NCBI GenBank assembly: GCA_947627905.1
Contig: CANQXX010000015.1
Coordinates: 1-44,602, forward strand
Source: an uncultured Clostridia bacterium
GTDB taxonomy: Bacteria; Bacillota; Clostridia; Oscillospirales; Ruminococcaceae
Direction: 5' to 3'
Length of the DNA stretch: 44,602 bases
Under the pieces are notes generated by a model. That model made no database searches, had not been told where the DNA came from, and worked only from the letters and a program-made list of their open reading frames with translations. Positions within the stretch are counted from its first letter, which is position 1. Every line of letters begins with the position of its first letter. The position numbers were made by a program, and so were the translations under genes. Shown here one piece after another: positions 1 through 8,800 of this stretch.

Positions 1-105
1 TACACCATTATTGAGACTGTCATGGTCGGCTCTGTCGAGTGGAGAAAACTTAAAAGCGGTATCGGCTGGATATCGCTTGGTGAAAAATATGTTGTTAAGT
101 TGTGA
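1..105 (+). CDS. C-terminal end of a probable phage endolysin (partial)
   Basis: An open frame enters from the left edge and stops with TGA at 103-105, giving the last 34 residues. The tail has the short Gly/Trp-rich strands (SVEWRKLKSG, GWISLGEKYV) typical of an SH3-like cell-wall binding domain at the end of phage amidases and lysozymes. A holin follows 12 bases downstream with GAGGAGG in the gap, so the two form a lysis cassette. The catalytic domain lies outside the window, so the enzyme class is not known. The endolysin call is inferred from the tail and the holin neighbour. Confidence 0.65.
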   Translation, partial: YTIIETVMVGSVEWRKLKSGIGWISLGEKYVVKL

Positions 106-117
106 GGAGGGCTAAAT

Positions 118-519
118 ATGAATGACAATGACGTTGTAAAATCAATTCTTGCGGCGATATGTGCGTTTTGCGGATTTCTTTTCGGCGAACGCGACGGAAT
201 ACTGATCGCTCTGATCGTGCTGATCGTTCTCGATTACATAAGCGGCGTTATTGCTGCTGTTGTTGAAAAGCGGCTTTCAAGTGAAGTGGGCGCAAAAGGT
301 ATTGCCAAAAAGGTGTTCATGCTGCTTATCGTTGCAGTGGCAAACATTGTTGACGTGGAAGTTATAGGCGGCGAAGGGCACGTTCTGAAATCGGTAGTCG
401 TGATCTTCTACATTGCCAATGAATGCATAAGCCTCATTGAGAATGCCGGACGGCTTGGAGTTCCTGTGCCGGATAAATTAATGAAAGTGCTTGAGCAGTT
501 GAAAGATAAGAGTAAATAA
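118..519 (+). CDS. Phage holin, Holin_4/TcdE-type family
   Basis: A 133-residue membrane protein expected to permeabilise the cytoplasmic membrane so that the endolysin can reach peptidoglycan. Hydrophobic segments lie near residues 8-22, 27-48 (with the LDYISGV motif seen in this family), 66-80 and 88-108, followed by a charged C-terminus. Length and pattern fit the phage lysis/toxin-secretion holin family that includes TcdE. The start ATG has GAGGAGG seven bases upstream. It follows the endolysin tail in the same operon and is the last intact gene of the prophage on this side. A short copy of its C-terminus sits inverted at 832-876. Confidence 0.85.
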   Translation: MNDNDVVKSILAAICAFCGFLFGERDGILIALIVLIVLDYISGVIAAVVEKRLSSEVGAKGIAKKVFMLLIVAVANIVDVEVIGGEGHVLKSVVVIFYIANECISLIENAGRLGVPVPDKLMKVLEQLKDKSK

Positions 520-684
520 GGATAAACAATCAGTCGGCTGCCTTTAATATGGGTACACAAAAAAGTACACGTTTTTTATTTTTTTGTAGGTAAATTTTAT
601 TTGCGGCACAAAATAAAAATAACGTAGAATAGGCATTTGCAAAGGCTTTTTGAATTTGATTTTTGCTTGAAAGGTAATGCTTTC

Positions 685-709
685 GGTTCAAATCCCCAAT
701 GGCTCACCA
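685..709 (+). other. tRNA-Lys 3'-end fragment, probable prophage attachment site
   Basis: The 25 bases consist of a T-loop (TTCAAAT), the 3' half of a T-stem (CCCCA), the 3' acceptor strand ATGGCTC, a discriminator A and CCA. ATGGCTC would pair with GAGCCAT, the usual start of Firmicute tRNA-Lys. No 5' tRNA half lies upstream: the T-stem partner should be TGGGG but reads TTCGG. This is therefore a partial tRNA, as left by an element that integrated into a tRNA 3' end. The same block occurs on the minus strand at 15142-15166 with 24 of 25 matches. The attachment-site role is inferred; no integrase is visible in the window. Confidence 0.6.
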
Positions 710-714
710 AGGAA

Positions 715-760
715 AATACCCGCAAATCATTTTGCTGTAATGATTTGCGGGTATTACTTT
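715..760 (+). terminator. Strong hairpin terminator after the tRNA fragment
   Basis: Perfect 17-bp arms at 715-731 and 739-755 enclose a 7-base loop and are followed by ACTTTTATT. The spacing fits the original tRNA terminator. The right-hand tRNA fragment is followed by a related hairpin that also carries CCGCAAATC. Confidence 0.75.
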
Positions 761-831
761 TATTGGGATTTATGGAAGAATATGTTTAAAAATGCTGCTG
801 ACAAATATTTGACGAATATTCATGAAAAAAC

Positions 832-876
832 TCACTTGCTTTTATCCTTTGGCTGTTCAAGGACTTTCATCAATTT
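832..876 (-). pseudogene. Holin C-terminal remnant, inverted
   Basis: Read on the minus strand, this segment encodes KLMKVLEQPKDKSK and a TGA stop. The intact holin at 118-519 ends KLMKVLEQLKDKSK. Only these 14 codons are conserved; upstream the frame diverges at once. It is a scrap of a second, related lysis module in the opposite orientation and cannot be functional. It shows that the DNA just inside the tRNA fragment is also phage-derived. Confidence 0.6.
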
Positions 877-893
877 ATTCGTTATACTGAACA

Positions 894-1070
894 TTAATCT
901 GCCAGCGTCCCCATGATTCGATCCATTTCGCGGTGTTTGTTCTTTTCATCAATATTCTTACTTGAAATACAGCGAGGAAGGTATATGTAGCTTGTACGCT
1001 GTAGGAATACTGTTCCTCGGCTTGCATATATTCCGTCTATGTTTGCGGTACAGACGGGTTTTTTATAATT
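894..1070 (-). pseudogene. Start-less open frame, possible gene remnant
   Basis: A 58-codon minus-strand frame runs from an upstream TAA (1071-1073) to a TAA at 894-896. It has no usable ATG, GTG or TTG near its beginning. Its composition looks protein-like, with segments such as GTVFLQRTSYIYLPR and EKNKHREMDRIMGTLAD. I do not recognise the family. Its stop lies just upstream of the inverted holin scrap, so both could derive from one decayed phage or mobile element. The same bases form good hairpins on the plus strand, so an RNA explanation competes. Confidence 0.3.
971..1064 (+). ncRNA. Candidate structured RNA ending in a terminator
   Basis: AGCGAGGAA (971-979) can pair with TTCCTCGGCT (1013-1022), with smaller nested stems GTAT/ATAC and AGC/GCT inside. 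Next comes CCGTCT (1033-1038) paired with AGACGG (1052-1057) and a T6 run at 1059-1064, a good intrinsic terminator. No convincing promoter is visible just upstream. It may be a small RNA, a leader, or chance structure over the coding remnant on the other strand. Confidence 0.3.
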
Positions 1071-1369
1071 TTATTTATATCATCTTGTCTTAGCTGCATA
1101 TCCATACTTAAGCACAGCATTTGAAGAAAATATAATTTTAGGCTTTGATGCTGCAGGATCATTCGTACTACTTATTTTAGAAAATAATACTGAATCTGTA
1201 TCCAGGATTTTTTATGCTGATTCAGAATTTGTATAATGTTATAAATATTTTTCTACATTGAAATTATCAGTAAATAGTGCTTTTCATACGCCTTGTTTAT
1301 TCATGTAATGTACACCCCCCATTATTTTATGATAATAAAATTATCAGCTTTTTCTAAATAAAATTATAT
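1071..1369. other. AT-rich intergenic stretch with an anonymous open frame
   Basis: The only structure seen is a plus-strand frame open from 1069 to a stop at 1234-1236. It has no start codon and reads protein-like in places (FEENIILGFDAAGSFVLLIL). It could be another decayed gene tail. The inverted repeat TGATAAT/ATTATCA at 1329-1345 is a weak candidate terminator for the dGTPase gene, which ends at 1370. Confidence 0.25.
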
Positions 1370-3307
1370 TCACAACTGTTTCTCAATTTTCCTGTATTCG
1401 TTAATTGCATATGTATCAGTCATTCCGGAAATAAAATCACAGATATTGCGAACAAGTATCTTTCGTTTCATCATATATTCCTTAATAAAATCTAAAGAAT
1501 ATTTATTTTTATCAGATAGATCGGCTTTTGTAATATTATATATTTCCTTTTTAACTACTTCATGATTACCCAGTTCAAAGCTTACGACATTTTGTGTAAA
1601 ACGGCGGATATCCGAATATATCCTCCTCTGAGTACCCTTATGCAAAAGTCTCGGATCATTGTAATAAGCTTTGAACAATCCACTTACTATTGTCTCTCCA
1701 TTGTTGTCAAACAATGCAATTTCCGGACTATTGATAACTTTATTTGTAATTATTGTTTCAAGGAACTGACTGATCATCAAAGCTTCATTGGAAAACTTTA
1801 TAAGCGATTCATCGACCGCATGACCATTGTTTTCAAATTTATCAACGGTGTAATGATTGATATTTTCTTTCGATGTTGAAATAACATCATTTATCAGATA
1901 TTTGATTACAGTTGATACAAGTCTGCTGTTTACCAAATCTTTTTCATCCGAAAATTTTCTGCGTTTTTCCGAAAATTCTTTTTTATGATTATCAACAGAA
2001 TCAATCATATCATAAAGATCTTTTACCTTTTTAATTGTCATATAATTCTTGAATTCTTCATATGACATTATTCCGGAGGAAAGTGCATCGTCAAGATCAT
2101 GACCTCTTTGAGCGATTTCGTCAGCAATCGCAACTATCTGTCCCTCCAATGTGGAGCAAAAATCGTTTTCAAAATGCAGTTCATCAATGCCATTATCGGC
2201 TGATATAAATTCATCAAGCTTGAATTGATCTTTTTTTAATTTGGTATGTTTGAGCATACCTTCTAAAGTCTGGTAACTGAGATCCATTCCCTCAATTTCA
2301 AAATACTGCTCTTCAAGCTGAGATGCAACTCTTACGGATTGATAGTTATGCTTAAATCCTCCAAGTCTATAGTCATCTTTAAGTATGTCGTCAGAATCCC
2401 TATCAGAATTATCATCAGACTTATCATAATTTTTAAACATATCACAGTTTTTTATTATTTTAATTTTATCATTTAAAATATCATTGAGCGTTCTTTCACC
2501 TTGATGACCAAAAGGTGTGTGTCCTATATCATGTCCTAAAGCTATTGCTTCAGTTAAAAAAATATTGAGATTTAGTTCAGATGCAATTCCTCTTGCAATC
2601 TGAGCAACCACCTGAGAATGTGTCATTCTGGTACGGTAATAATCTCCTCGCGACGCACTAAAAACCTGTGCCTTGTCTACCATTCGTCTGAATGCTTTTG
2701 AATGTACTATTCGCTCATAATCGCGCTGAAATTCACCTCGGTTTTTCTGAGGTTCTCTGAGGTTATACTGCCTGCGACAGTATTCGTTTCTTTGCGCTAA
2801 TGGGTGAAGATTTGATTCGGAATCAATTTTTTCATATTCCCAATTGTTCTGTTCGGGTTTATACACTTCTCCAAGAATGAAATCTATCTGTTCAAATAAA
2901 TATTTTGATTCTTCAATTGCAACATATTCTTTGTCAGCAAAATCCTTATTTAAATTCAAAGCCGATAACTTCCTTAAACTTTGAGTCATTGTATTATCCT
3001 CAACAGCATATTTTGTTGTTATCCGTAATTGATTTTCAGATTTTTTAGGCATTCCCACACCTAAAAATTGTGTCGTGAATTTAATTTTACCATTATTATT
3101 ATCATAAAGTGAAGCAATAAAATAATATTGCTCACCATCATTAAGTTCATTAAGATATGATGCGTTTTCTGAAAATGGATAATAATAGTGATCAAATGTA
3201 TTTTTCTTATTCTCATCATACTCATCAAATGATTTTTTAAACGCATCAATTATCTTTTTGCAATTGGGTGTATTTTTTAATTTAATAAAAATAACTTTTT
3301 TATTCAT
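1370..3307 (-). CDS. dGTPase-like HD-domain dNTP triphosphohydrolase with N-terminal extension
   Basis: A 645-residue protein. From about residue 195 it follows the dGTPase family, which cleaves dGTP or other dNTPs to the nucleoside and triphosphate: RIVHSKAFRRM, then RTRMTHS (H230), ALGHDIGHTPFGHQGER (H259, D260) and IVAIADEIAQRGHDLDDA (D396), which are the HD metal ligands. Residues 1-190 form an extra region not usual for bacterial dGTPases, and I do not recognise it. An acidic insert lies near 295-312. ATG at 3307 is chosen because GGAGG precedes it by 5 bases; earlier in-frame starts lie inside the CRISPR repeat. The gene sits 14 bases beyond the last degenerate repeat, on the same strand as cas9-csn2 and the array, so it may be read from the array transcript. 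Some HD dNTPases defend against phage by draining dNTPs. That role here is inference from position. Confidence 0.85.
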   Translation of the reverse strand: MNKKVIFIKLKNTPNCKKIIDAFKKSFDEYDENKKNTFDHYYYPFSENASYLNELNDGEQYYFIASLYDNNNGKIKFTTQFLGVGMPKKSENQLRITTKYAVEDNTMTQSLRKLSALNLNKDFADKEYVAIEESKYLFEQIDFILGEVYKPEQNNWEYEKIDSESNLHPLAQRNEYCRRQYNLREPQKNRGEFQRDYERIVHSKAFRRMVDKAQVFSASRGDYYRTRMTHSQVVAQIARGIASELNLNIFLTEAIALGHDIGHTPFGHQGERTLNDILNDKIKIIKNCDMFKNYDKSDDNSDRDSDDILKDDYRLGGFKHNYQSVRVASQLEEQYFEIEGMDLSYQTLEGMLKHTKLKKDQFKLDEFISADNGIDELHFENDFCSTLEGQIVAIADEIAQRGHDLDDALSSGIMSYEEFKNYMTIKKVKDLYDMIDSVDNHKKEFSEKRRKFSDEKDLVNSRLVSTVIKYLINDVISTSKENINHYTVDKFENNGHAVDESLIKFSNEALMISQFLETIITNKVINSPEIALFDNNGETIVSGLFKAYYNDPRLLHKGTQRRIYSDIRRFTQNVVSFELGNHEVVKKEIYNITKADLSDKNKYSLDFIKEYMMKRKILVRNICDFISGMTDTYAINEYRKIEKQL

Positions 3308-3320
3308 ACAATCCTCCACT

Positions 3321-3884
3321 AAATGCAATATCAGTAAAATTACACTACTCTCAAACAAATGGGTGACCGCAAGAAAATTCACCGACGTTTTACTACCCTA
3401 TAAAATTACACTACTCTCAAACAGCTTTGCGCATGCCTATGGGCACAGGATTGTTTTACTACCCTATAAAATTACACTACTCTCAAACAACCAGATTTAG
3501 AGGGCTAAACTACACTAGTTTTACTACCCTATAAAATTACACTACTCTCAAACTGATACCGAGGAGACCGGCAGCGGCGGATCGTTTTACTACCCTATAA
3601 AATTACACTACTCTCAAACCGCTGGTGCGCCGTTGGTGTCTACGATGATGTTTTACTACCCTATAAAATTACACTACTCTCAAACAATATAATCAGCTTT
3701 TGTTTTTCTTTTGCCGTTTTACTACCCTATAAAATTACACTACTCTCAAACGAATATCCTGAACAATATAGTGAACTTAAAGTTTTACTACCCTATAAAA
3801 TTACACTACTCTCAAACCTTGCTATACCTTTACGTCTCGCTTGTGCTGGTTTTACTACCCTATAAAATTACACTACTCTCAAAC
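3321..3884 (-). CRISPR. Type II-A CRISPR array: 9 repeats, 8 spacers
   Basis: The 36-base repeat starts, in crRNA sense (minus strand), GTTTGAGAGTAGTGT and ends GGGTAGTAAAAC. Eight copies are identical, starting on the plus strand at 3387, 3453, 3518, 3584, 3650, 3716, 3782 and 3849. A ninth at 3321-3356 keeps only the first 22 bases in crRNA sense, as expected of the leader-distal, oldest repeat. Spacers are 29-31 bases and all different. Orientation is set by three facts: the leader with ATTTGAG lies on the csn2 side, the degenerate repeat lies at the far end, and the GTTTGA-GA-GUAGUG pattern pairs with the tracrRNA anti-repeat at 9984-10018. No spacer has an obvious target within the window. 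Confidence 0.98.
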
Positions 3885-3969
3885 CTCAAATTTTGAGATA
3901 ATGACACTACTCATCAGTGTAGATCTATAGGATATACTATAATTATATCAATTTTTTAGCAAAAGTCAA
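3885..3969 (-). promoter_or_regulatory. CRISPR leader with promoter and leader-anchor motif
   Basis: On the minus strand, TTGACT (3964-3969) and TATAAT (3942-3947) are 16 bases apart and would start pre-crRNA about 50 bases before the first repeat. The leader ends in ATTTGAG (3885-3891), directly abutting the repeat. This is the leader-anchoring motif known to direct spacer acquisition in streptococcal II-A systems. ACACT/AGTGT in the leader can form a small hairpin echoing the repeat. The array thus has its own promoter downstream of csn2. Confidence 0.8.
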
Positions 3970-3978
3970 TAGTTTTTA

Positions 3979-4647
3979 TTATATAATGCACAAATCCTCA
4001 TCAACAATAACTCGGGATTCATTTTTTAGTAAAGCAGAACTTTTGCTTTCTAAACATATCATTGTTATGCCATTTAACAAAATACTTTGAAACAGATCTT
4101 CGGCTTCTCGGCTTGTAATATAATTTCTCAATCCGACCGTGATAAAAACAGATCGCTTTTTATATTCTCTTAAAACAAGAATATACTCAAGCAATTTTTC
4201 GTTAAGTTTTTTATCTGTTTCAACAATATGAAGATTAAACGCCTTTAAAATGACCGATATATCATCCGGACGGCAAAAATCCATTTCCGTATCCATATCC
4301 TCAACAAGATCATATAAATATTTTTCAATATATGTATACAATTCCTGCGTGACGCCATAAAACGATTCGTTTATAGATATCGCCTTCAATTCCGAATAAA
4401 TATTTGAAAGAATATCTTTTCTGTTTGCTGTAAACGGAATAAACTGTGTAATAATATCTGCCGATCTGCTTAACTGTATAGGCACATAATTTTCTGAAAT
4501 CACTGTATTACCGCTTTCACCGTTTATCTGTCCGTAAATGTCGTTGGAAATTTCATAAAACAGCCTTGGTTCTTCAATAACAATCGTCTGTACTTTATCG
4601 GTTGACATAAAAATTTCCAATCCTACAGGCGGATACACGAACATCAT
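3979..4647 (-). CDS. csn2: Csn2, type II-A spacer-acquisition protein
   Basis: A 222-residue protein in the position and of the size of canonical Csn2, the tetrameric ring-shaped DNA-end-binding protein needed with Cas1-Cas2 and Cas9 for spacer acquisition. It has the N-terminal [10 protein letters not shown] strand and alternating strand/helix pattern of the family, a helical middle (about 80-150) and a C-terminal [10 protein letters not shown] region. ATG at 4647 overlaps the cas2 stop by 4 bases, indicating translational coupling; a second ATG follows directly. It ends just before the array leader. Csn2 families diverge strongly, so the call rests on position and length as well as sequence. 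Confidence 0.9.
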   Translation of the reverse strand: MMFVYPPVGLEIFMSTDKVQTIVIEEPRLFYEISNDIYGQINGESGNTVISENYVPIQLSRSADIITQFIPFTANRKDILSNIYSELKAISINESFYGVTQELYTYIEKYLYDLVEDMDTEMDFCRPDDISVILKAFNLHIVETDKKLNEKLLEYILVLREYKKRSVFITVGLRNYITSREAEDLFQSILLNGITMICLESKSSALLKNESRVIVDEDLCII

Positions 4648-4964
4648 ATTATCACCAGCCTTTCATCACTGTCTATCACATCACTTGTATAACTGCCTGT
4701 TATAAATTCCATTTTTGAAAATTGTTTTTCGGTAACGGTAAGGATCTGAACAAGTCCGTCAGGAGGCTTATTTGTTCTTATATTGCTTACGATGCTGGCG
4801 GCAATATTCTGATTAAGAGCCATTCTGCAATATACAGATTCCTGCATCATCATAAAACCATTTTTTATAAGAAATTTACGAAATCTGCTGTAATTTCTCC
4901 TGTTTTCTGCGGTTTGCACAGGAAGATCAAAAAATACAATTATTCTCACAAATCTATAATTCAC
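4644..4964 (-). CDS. cas2: Cas2, CRISPR adaptation protein
   Basis: A 106-residue Cas2 with the ferredoxin-like fold start [10 protein letters not shown], including the conserved Asp (D14), followed by [24 protein letters not shown], typical of II-A Cas2. It forms the Cas1-Cas2 integrase that inserts new spacers at the leader end. The gene overlaps the cas1 end by 11 bases and the csn2 start by 4, so cas9-cas1-cas2-csn2 is one tight transcription unit. Confidence 0.97.
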   Translation of the reverse strand: MNYRFVRIIVFFDLPVQTAENRRNYSRFRKFLIKNGFMMMQESVYCRMALNQNIAASIVSNIRTNKPPDGLVQILTVTEKQFSKMEFITGSYTSDVIDSDERLVII

Positions 4965-5844
4965 CTTTTCCTCCCATTGAATAAAAATTTATTTTTGAAA
5001 TATCATTATCCTCGATTGCATCAAAAACACTCTGACAATATATCTTTATTGCATTGCTTACATATTGCTGTGTATTATTTATCCTTACCAGACTATTCAG
5101 AACATTCACAAGAGCATATTTTTCATCGCTCGTAAACTGAGTGAATTTTTCTGAATATACTATTCTGTCTACAAGAACACGAAACGGTTCCATAAGGTCA
5201 CATGATAAATTAAAATGATTAAACATATTATTATGGAATAATCCTATCTGAGTTATATAACCGTGGGACACAATTTCCCGATTAAAAGCAGACAGCAATA
5301 TACTATATCCATAATTCAGCGCAGCATTTGATATGCAATCCATGCTTCGTGTAAAATCAAGTCCGAAAAGTGCGTTGAAATATACCTTAGCAGCATGTCC
5401 TTCCCTGTTTGTAATATCGCCTATTTCCATTTGCATCAAATAACTGTCAAGCAATTCTGATTCGTTATGCTTTCCTATTTCTTTTAAAAAAACAGATTGC
5501 TGCCTTATTTTTTCCGAAACTATTTCCGTCCAGATACAGGCTTTTACATCATCGTTCCATTTTATTTGTTTTCTTATTCTGTCAGCCGTATCATGGCTTC
5601 CGTAATATGATACAAGTTCACAAGCAGGACTGCGCTTTTCATCACAAAAAATAACTTTAATTTTTTTCTCATTAAGGGCGGCTATCAGACAGCCGGTGAT
5701 CGAAACAGCCGGTTCCTCAATGATAAGAACAGACAGCTCATCAAGATAAATTTTCTTAACGGCCTCTTCCGTTCTTATCACAAGATACCCCGTTTTAAGA
5801 TCCAGCTTTGCCCTTTGAGTTACAATGACCGTTCTCCAGCTCAT
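4954..5844 (-). CDS. cas1: Cas1, CRISPR spacer integrase
   Basis: A 296-residue type II Cas1. The metal-binding residues are in place: E148 in [12 protein letters not shown]204 in IGLFHNN, and D216/E219 in [12 protein letters not shown]. The N-terminal beta domain ([13 protein letters not shown]) and alpha-helical catalytic domain have normal length. The ATG overlaps the end of cas9 by 4 bases. With Cas2 it forms the complex that cuts and joins prespacers at the leader-repeat junction marked by ATTTGAG at 3885-3891. Confidence 0.98.
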   Translation of the reverse strand: MSWRTVIVTQRAKLDLKTGYLVIRTEEAVKKIYLDELSVLIIEEPAVSITGCLIAALNEKKIKVIFCDEKRSPACELVSYYGSHDTADRIRKQIKWNDDVKACIWTEIVSEKIRQQSVFLKEIGKHNESELLDSYLMQMEIGDITNREGHAAKVYFNALFGLDFTRSMDCISNAALNYGYSILLSAFNREIVSHGYITQIGLFHNNMFNHFNLSCDLMEPFRVLVDRIVYSEKFTQFTSDEKYALVNVLNSLVRINNTQQYVSNAIKIYCQSVFDAIEDNDISKINFYSMGGKGEL

Positions 5845-8800
5845 AATTTCATAAGGTCAGGCGATCTTTTTTCAAAAAGGCCTGTAGGCGATTGGTCTAT
5901 TATCTGTATAGAACTCTTATCCTTGAGTTTTGAAATGTTAGAGTTAAGTGTTAATATGCCTGCCTGTCCGCTTTCTCCTATAAGTGTCAGATCACAGCCT
6001 GCAACCCTGCCTGTTTTCAATAAAGACAATATGTTTGAAAGAGCGATTGCCTGTTCCGTAAGCGAGAGACCTTCAAAAATTTCTTTGCCCGATCTTACTT
6101 TTTCACCTATCTTGCCCAACATAATATTAAATGGAGCAGATGTTGCCTTGTCTGCAAGAACATCGAATAATTCCGCGTTTTTCTCTTTGCTTATTCCGCA
6201 GTAAGTATCTGCACGCCTATTCCTGTCCTCTTTATACTTTGTTATGAATGAGCTTATTATTTTTGCATAGTCATAATGCTCCTTATCAAGTATAAGCGAA
6301 ACAGCTGAAGAAATTACTAATTTTCTTCCCTTGCTTGATTTCTGAGAGATGTTTCCTCTGAACCCGTCTATTTCAAGCATTGCATTGACTTTTACAAGAC
6401 GATCTTTCAGCGGAAAGGTTATTTTCTCTGCATATACATCATCTGAAAATATTATTGATAACTGTTCAGCAGCGTATTCTTTTGCAAATTCAACATCGGA
6501 AGAAAACCTTTCCGCAAACATTAATTCTACCGGAACAAATACAATAGAACTATCATATTTAACCAAAGAAAAATGTGATGCAGTAGTGCTGTTATATCCT
6601 CCGTATTTAGCAGTATCAAGCCCTTGCTTCCTTTCAACCAAGCCTTCCTTTTTGCGTTCGGGCAGTTGGTTGAATAAACCGCCCTTTCGTCTGTAGCTGT
6701 ATCTTACATATCTGATACTGTTCTTGCTCATCATTTTTCTCACAATGCCGAAAGATACAGACGGATCCCACGCAACATTTCCGCCGCGCTCTACTTTGCG
6801 GGTAAGCAGTCCGCTTTCTTTTCCGTCCGCAGAACGTTTGAAGATCTTCATGGAATACTGTTCACCACTTTTAATAAAGTTAAGCGGATTTTCGGTAAAC
6901 TTTGTATTATAAATATTTCCCATTACAATGTTAAGGTAGGCATCCTTTGCATGGTGGAGATCGTTTACCTCTCTGCATTTGAGCATATCCGTTTCCTGAC
7001 GGAAATCCGATGTCAGACCTGCTTTTACATATACTATTTTTGAATCGGGACACAGTTCTTTCAGAATTTCCGCGACCGCTTTTGTGGACTGCCTTGTTTC
7101 TACTAACTGCCTTGCAATAAATCCCGCAAGTTCATCTTCCGTAAATTCAGTGCTTCGTATCAGACGCTGATATTTCTTTTCGCTTATCAGCTTTTTGTCT
7201 TTAAGACTGCTCCAGAAAGGACGCATTTTATTCTGAAATTTTTTCGGAACAAGGTTATCACTCTTTTCACCATTTGCTGCGGATTCCACAAGGACTTTGT
7301 TTTCAAGGCTGTCGTCCTTAACTTTTGCCTGCGGATAAATATGATCAATATTATAATAGCTGTCGCTTCCCAGTCTGTCAAAATCAATTGCGTTTCCAGT
7401 ATACATACATTTTCCCAATTGAACAAAATACAGATAATATTTTTCGCTCCTCAATCTACCGTCATCGGTCGAATCAAGCTGTGCGTTCAATTCTTTCAAA
7501 CGTTCTTTATCCGCAATATCCTTTGCAGAATTATACAGTTCCTTTATCTGCTCACGTCTTGATTTTGTTCGCTTACCCTTGTCTTTCTGTTCGCTGTCCC
7601 TTGCCATTTCTATAAAAATCCTGTCGGGGTCTTTGCCGATAATACTTTTTATTTCCTTTACAATATCCAGTGTTCTTGTAACAGAACGCCTTACAGCAGT
7701 GGGGATATACATATCCTCCATTCTTTCGGGAATGCTCTTTTTATTTTTGGGATCGGAATAATAATCGGCATTATACTTTTCAACAGATACGCCGAATTTA
7801 TACTTTGAACCGAGTATCTGCATTAAATTATCATTTGTTTTCCAGAGCGCGGTGATGATATTACTGTCGCCATATAATTCGCCTGTATTTGCGTCTATTT
7901 CAAATATTTCTTCAAGGAGTTTTCTTGAAAGTCTGCCGTAATCTTTATAATTAAGCCCTGATAAATATTTTATGTCGGCATCGCTTAACTTTGGATAGCT
8001 GTTTTTAAGCCATTTCCGAAGCCTTGCAGTATCGGTAGTTACGGTTATTCTTTCAATGATATCTTCAGCGTCTTTTTCTTTGAGAGTACCCGATCCAAGC
8101 AATCTTTTGAAATCATGATAAGACTTCAAGGACGATTTGATGCTTACGTCTATTCCGCCTATGGACTGACCGTCCTTAAGCTCTCCGCAGGATCTAAGAC
8201 AATTTTCAATAGCTTTTACAGTTACCCTCTGTTTTTTCATAAACAGTTCGCTGAAAAGCGTTTGCTTTGCTTTTACCGATATTTTAACACCGTCAACGGT
8301 AATATTGTTTATTTCGTTCAGAACATTGAATTTGCAGTACAAAAGCGAATTTTTTGGCAGAACATCTTCTCCTGCAAGATATGTACACTTGCAGGTCATT
8401 TTTCTGATGAAAGCATTTTCCGTCTTGTCAAGGTCAATTTTCTCCTCATAATTCCACGGATATATCTTACCCTCAGCTTTCCTTTCCATCCACGCAAAAT
8501 TGCTCTTCTCACTGCTGACAAGCGGTCCCACATAGTACGGTATTCTGAACTCCATTATGCTTAATATCTTATCGGCGACAGTACCATACTCGTCCTTTTC
8601 TTTAAGGAAAGGAAGATATGACGAAGCATTTTCAAGTATCTTTTTCAGTTCCACATAGTATAACTGATACGGTATTACCCTGTTATCGGTGGTTTTCTGC
8701 TTGGGACATAATTTGACGTTGCGGCATTTTTCAATAAGTTCGTCTGTTAAAGATATATCGGTATCTTCCGGCTTTATGTTTTCCAGATATTTTATTATAA

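Noticed and set aside
685-709. A complete tRNA gene
   Set aside because: Only the T-loop, the 3' half of the T-stem, the acceptor strand and CCA are present. The upstream bases cannot form the T-stem, anticodon arm or 5' acceptor strand, at either copy.
1091-1236. A separate small gene on the plus strand
   Set aside because: The frame is open but has no start codon or ribosome binding site and matches nothing I know. It is noted only as an anonymous frame.
3258-3896. Open frames running through the CRISPR array
   Set aside because: They repeat peptides such as LLPYKITLLSN, which are translations of the CRISPR repeat and not a protein.
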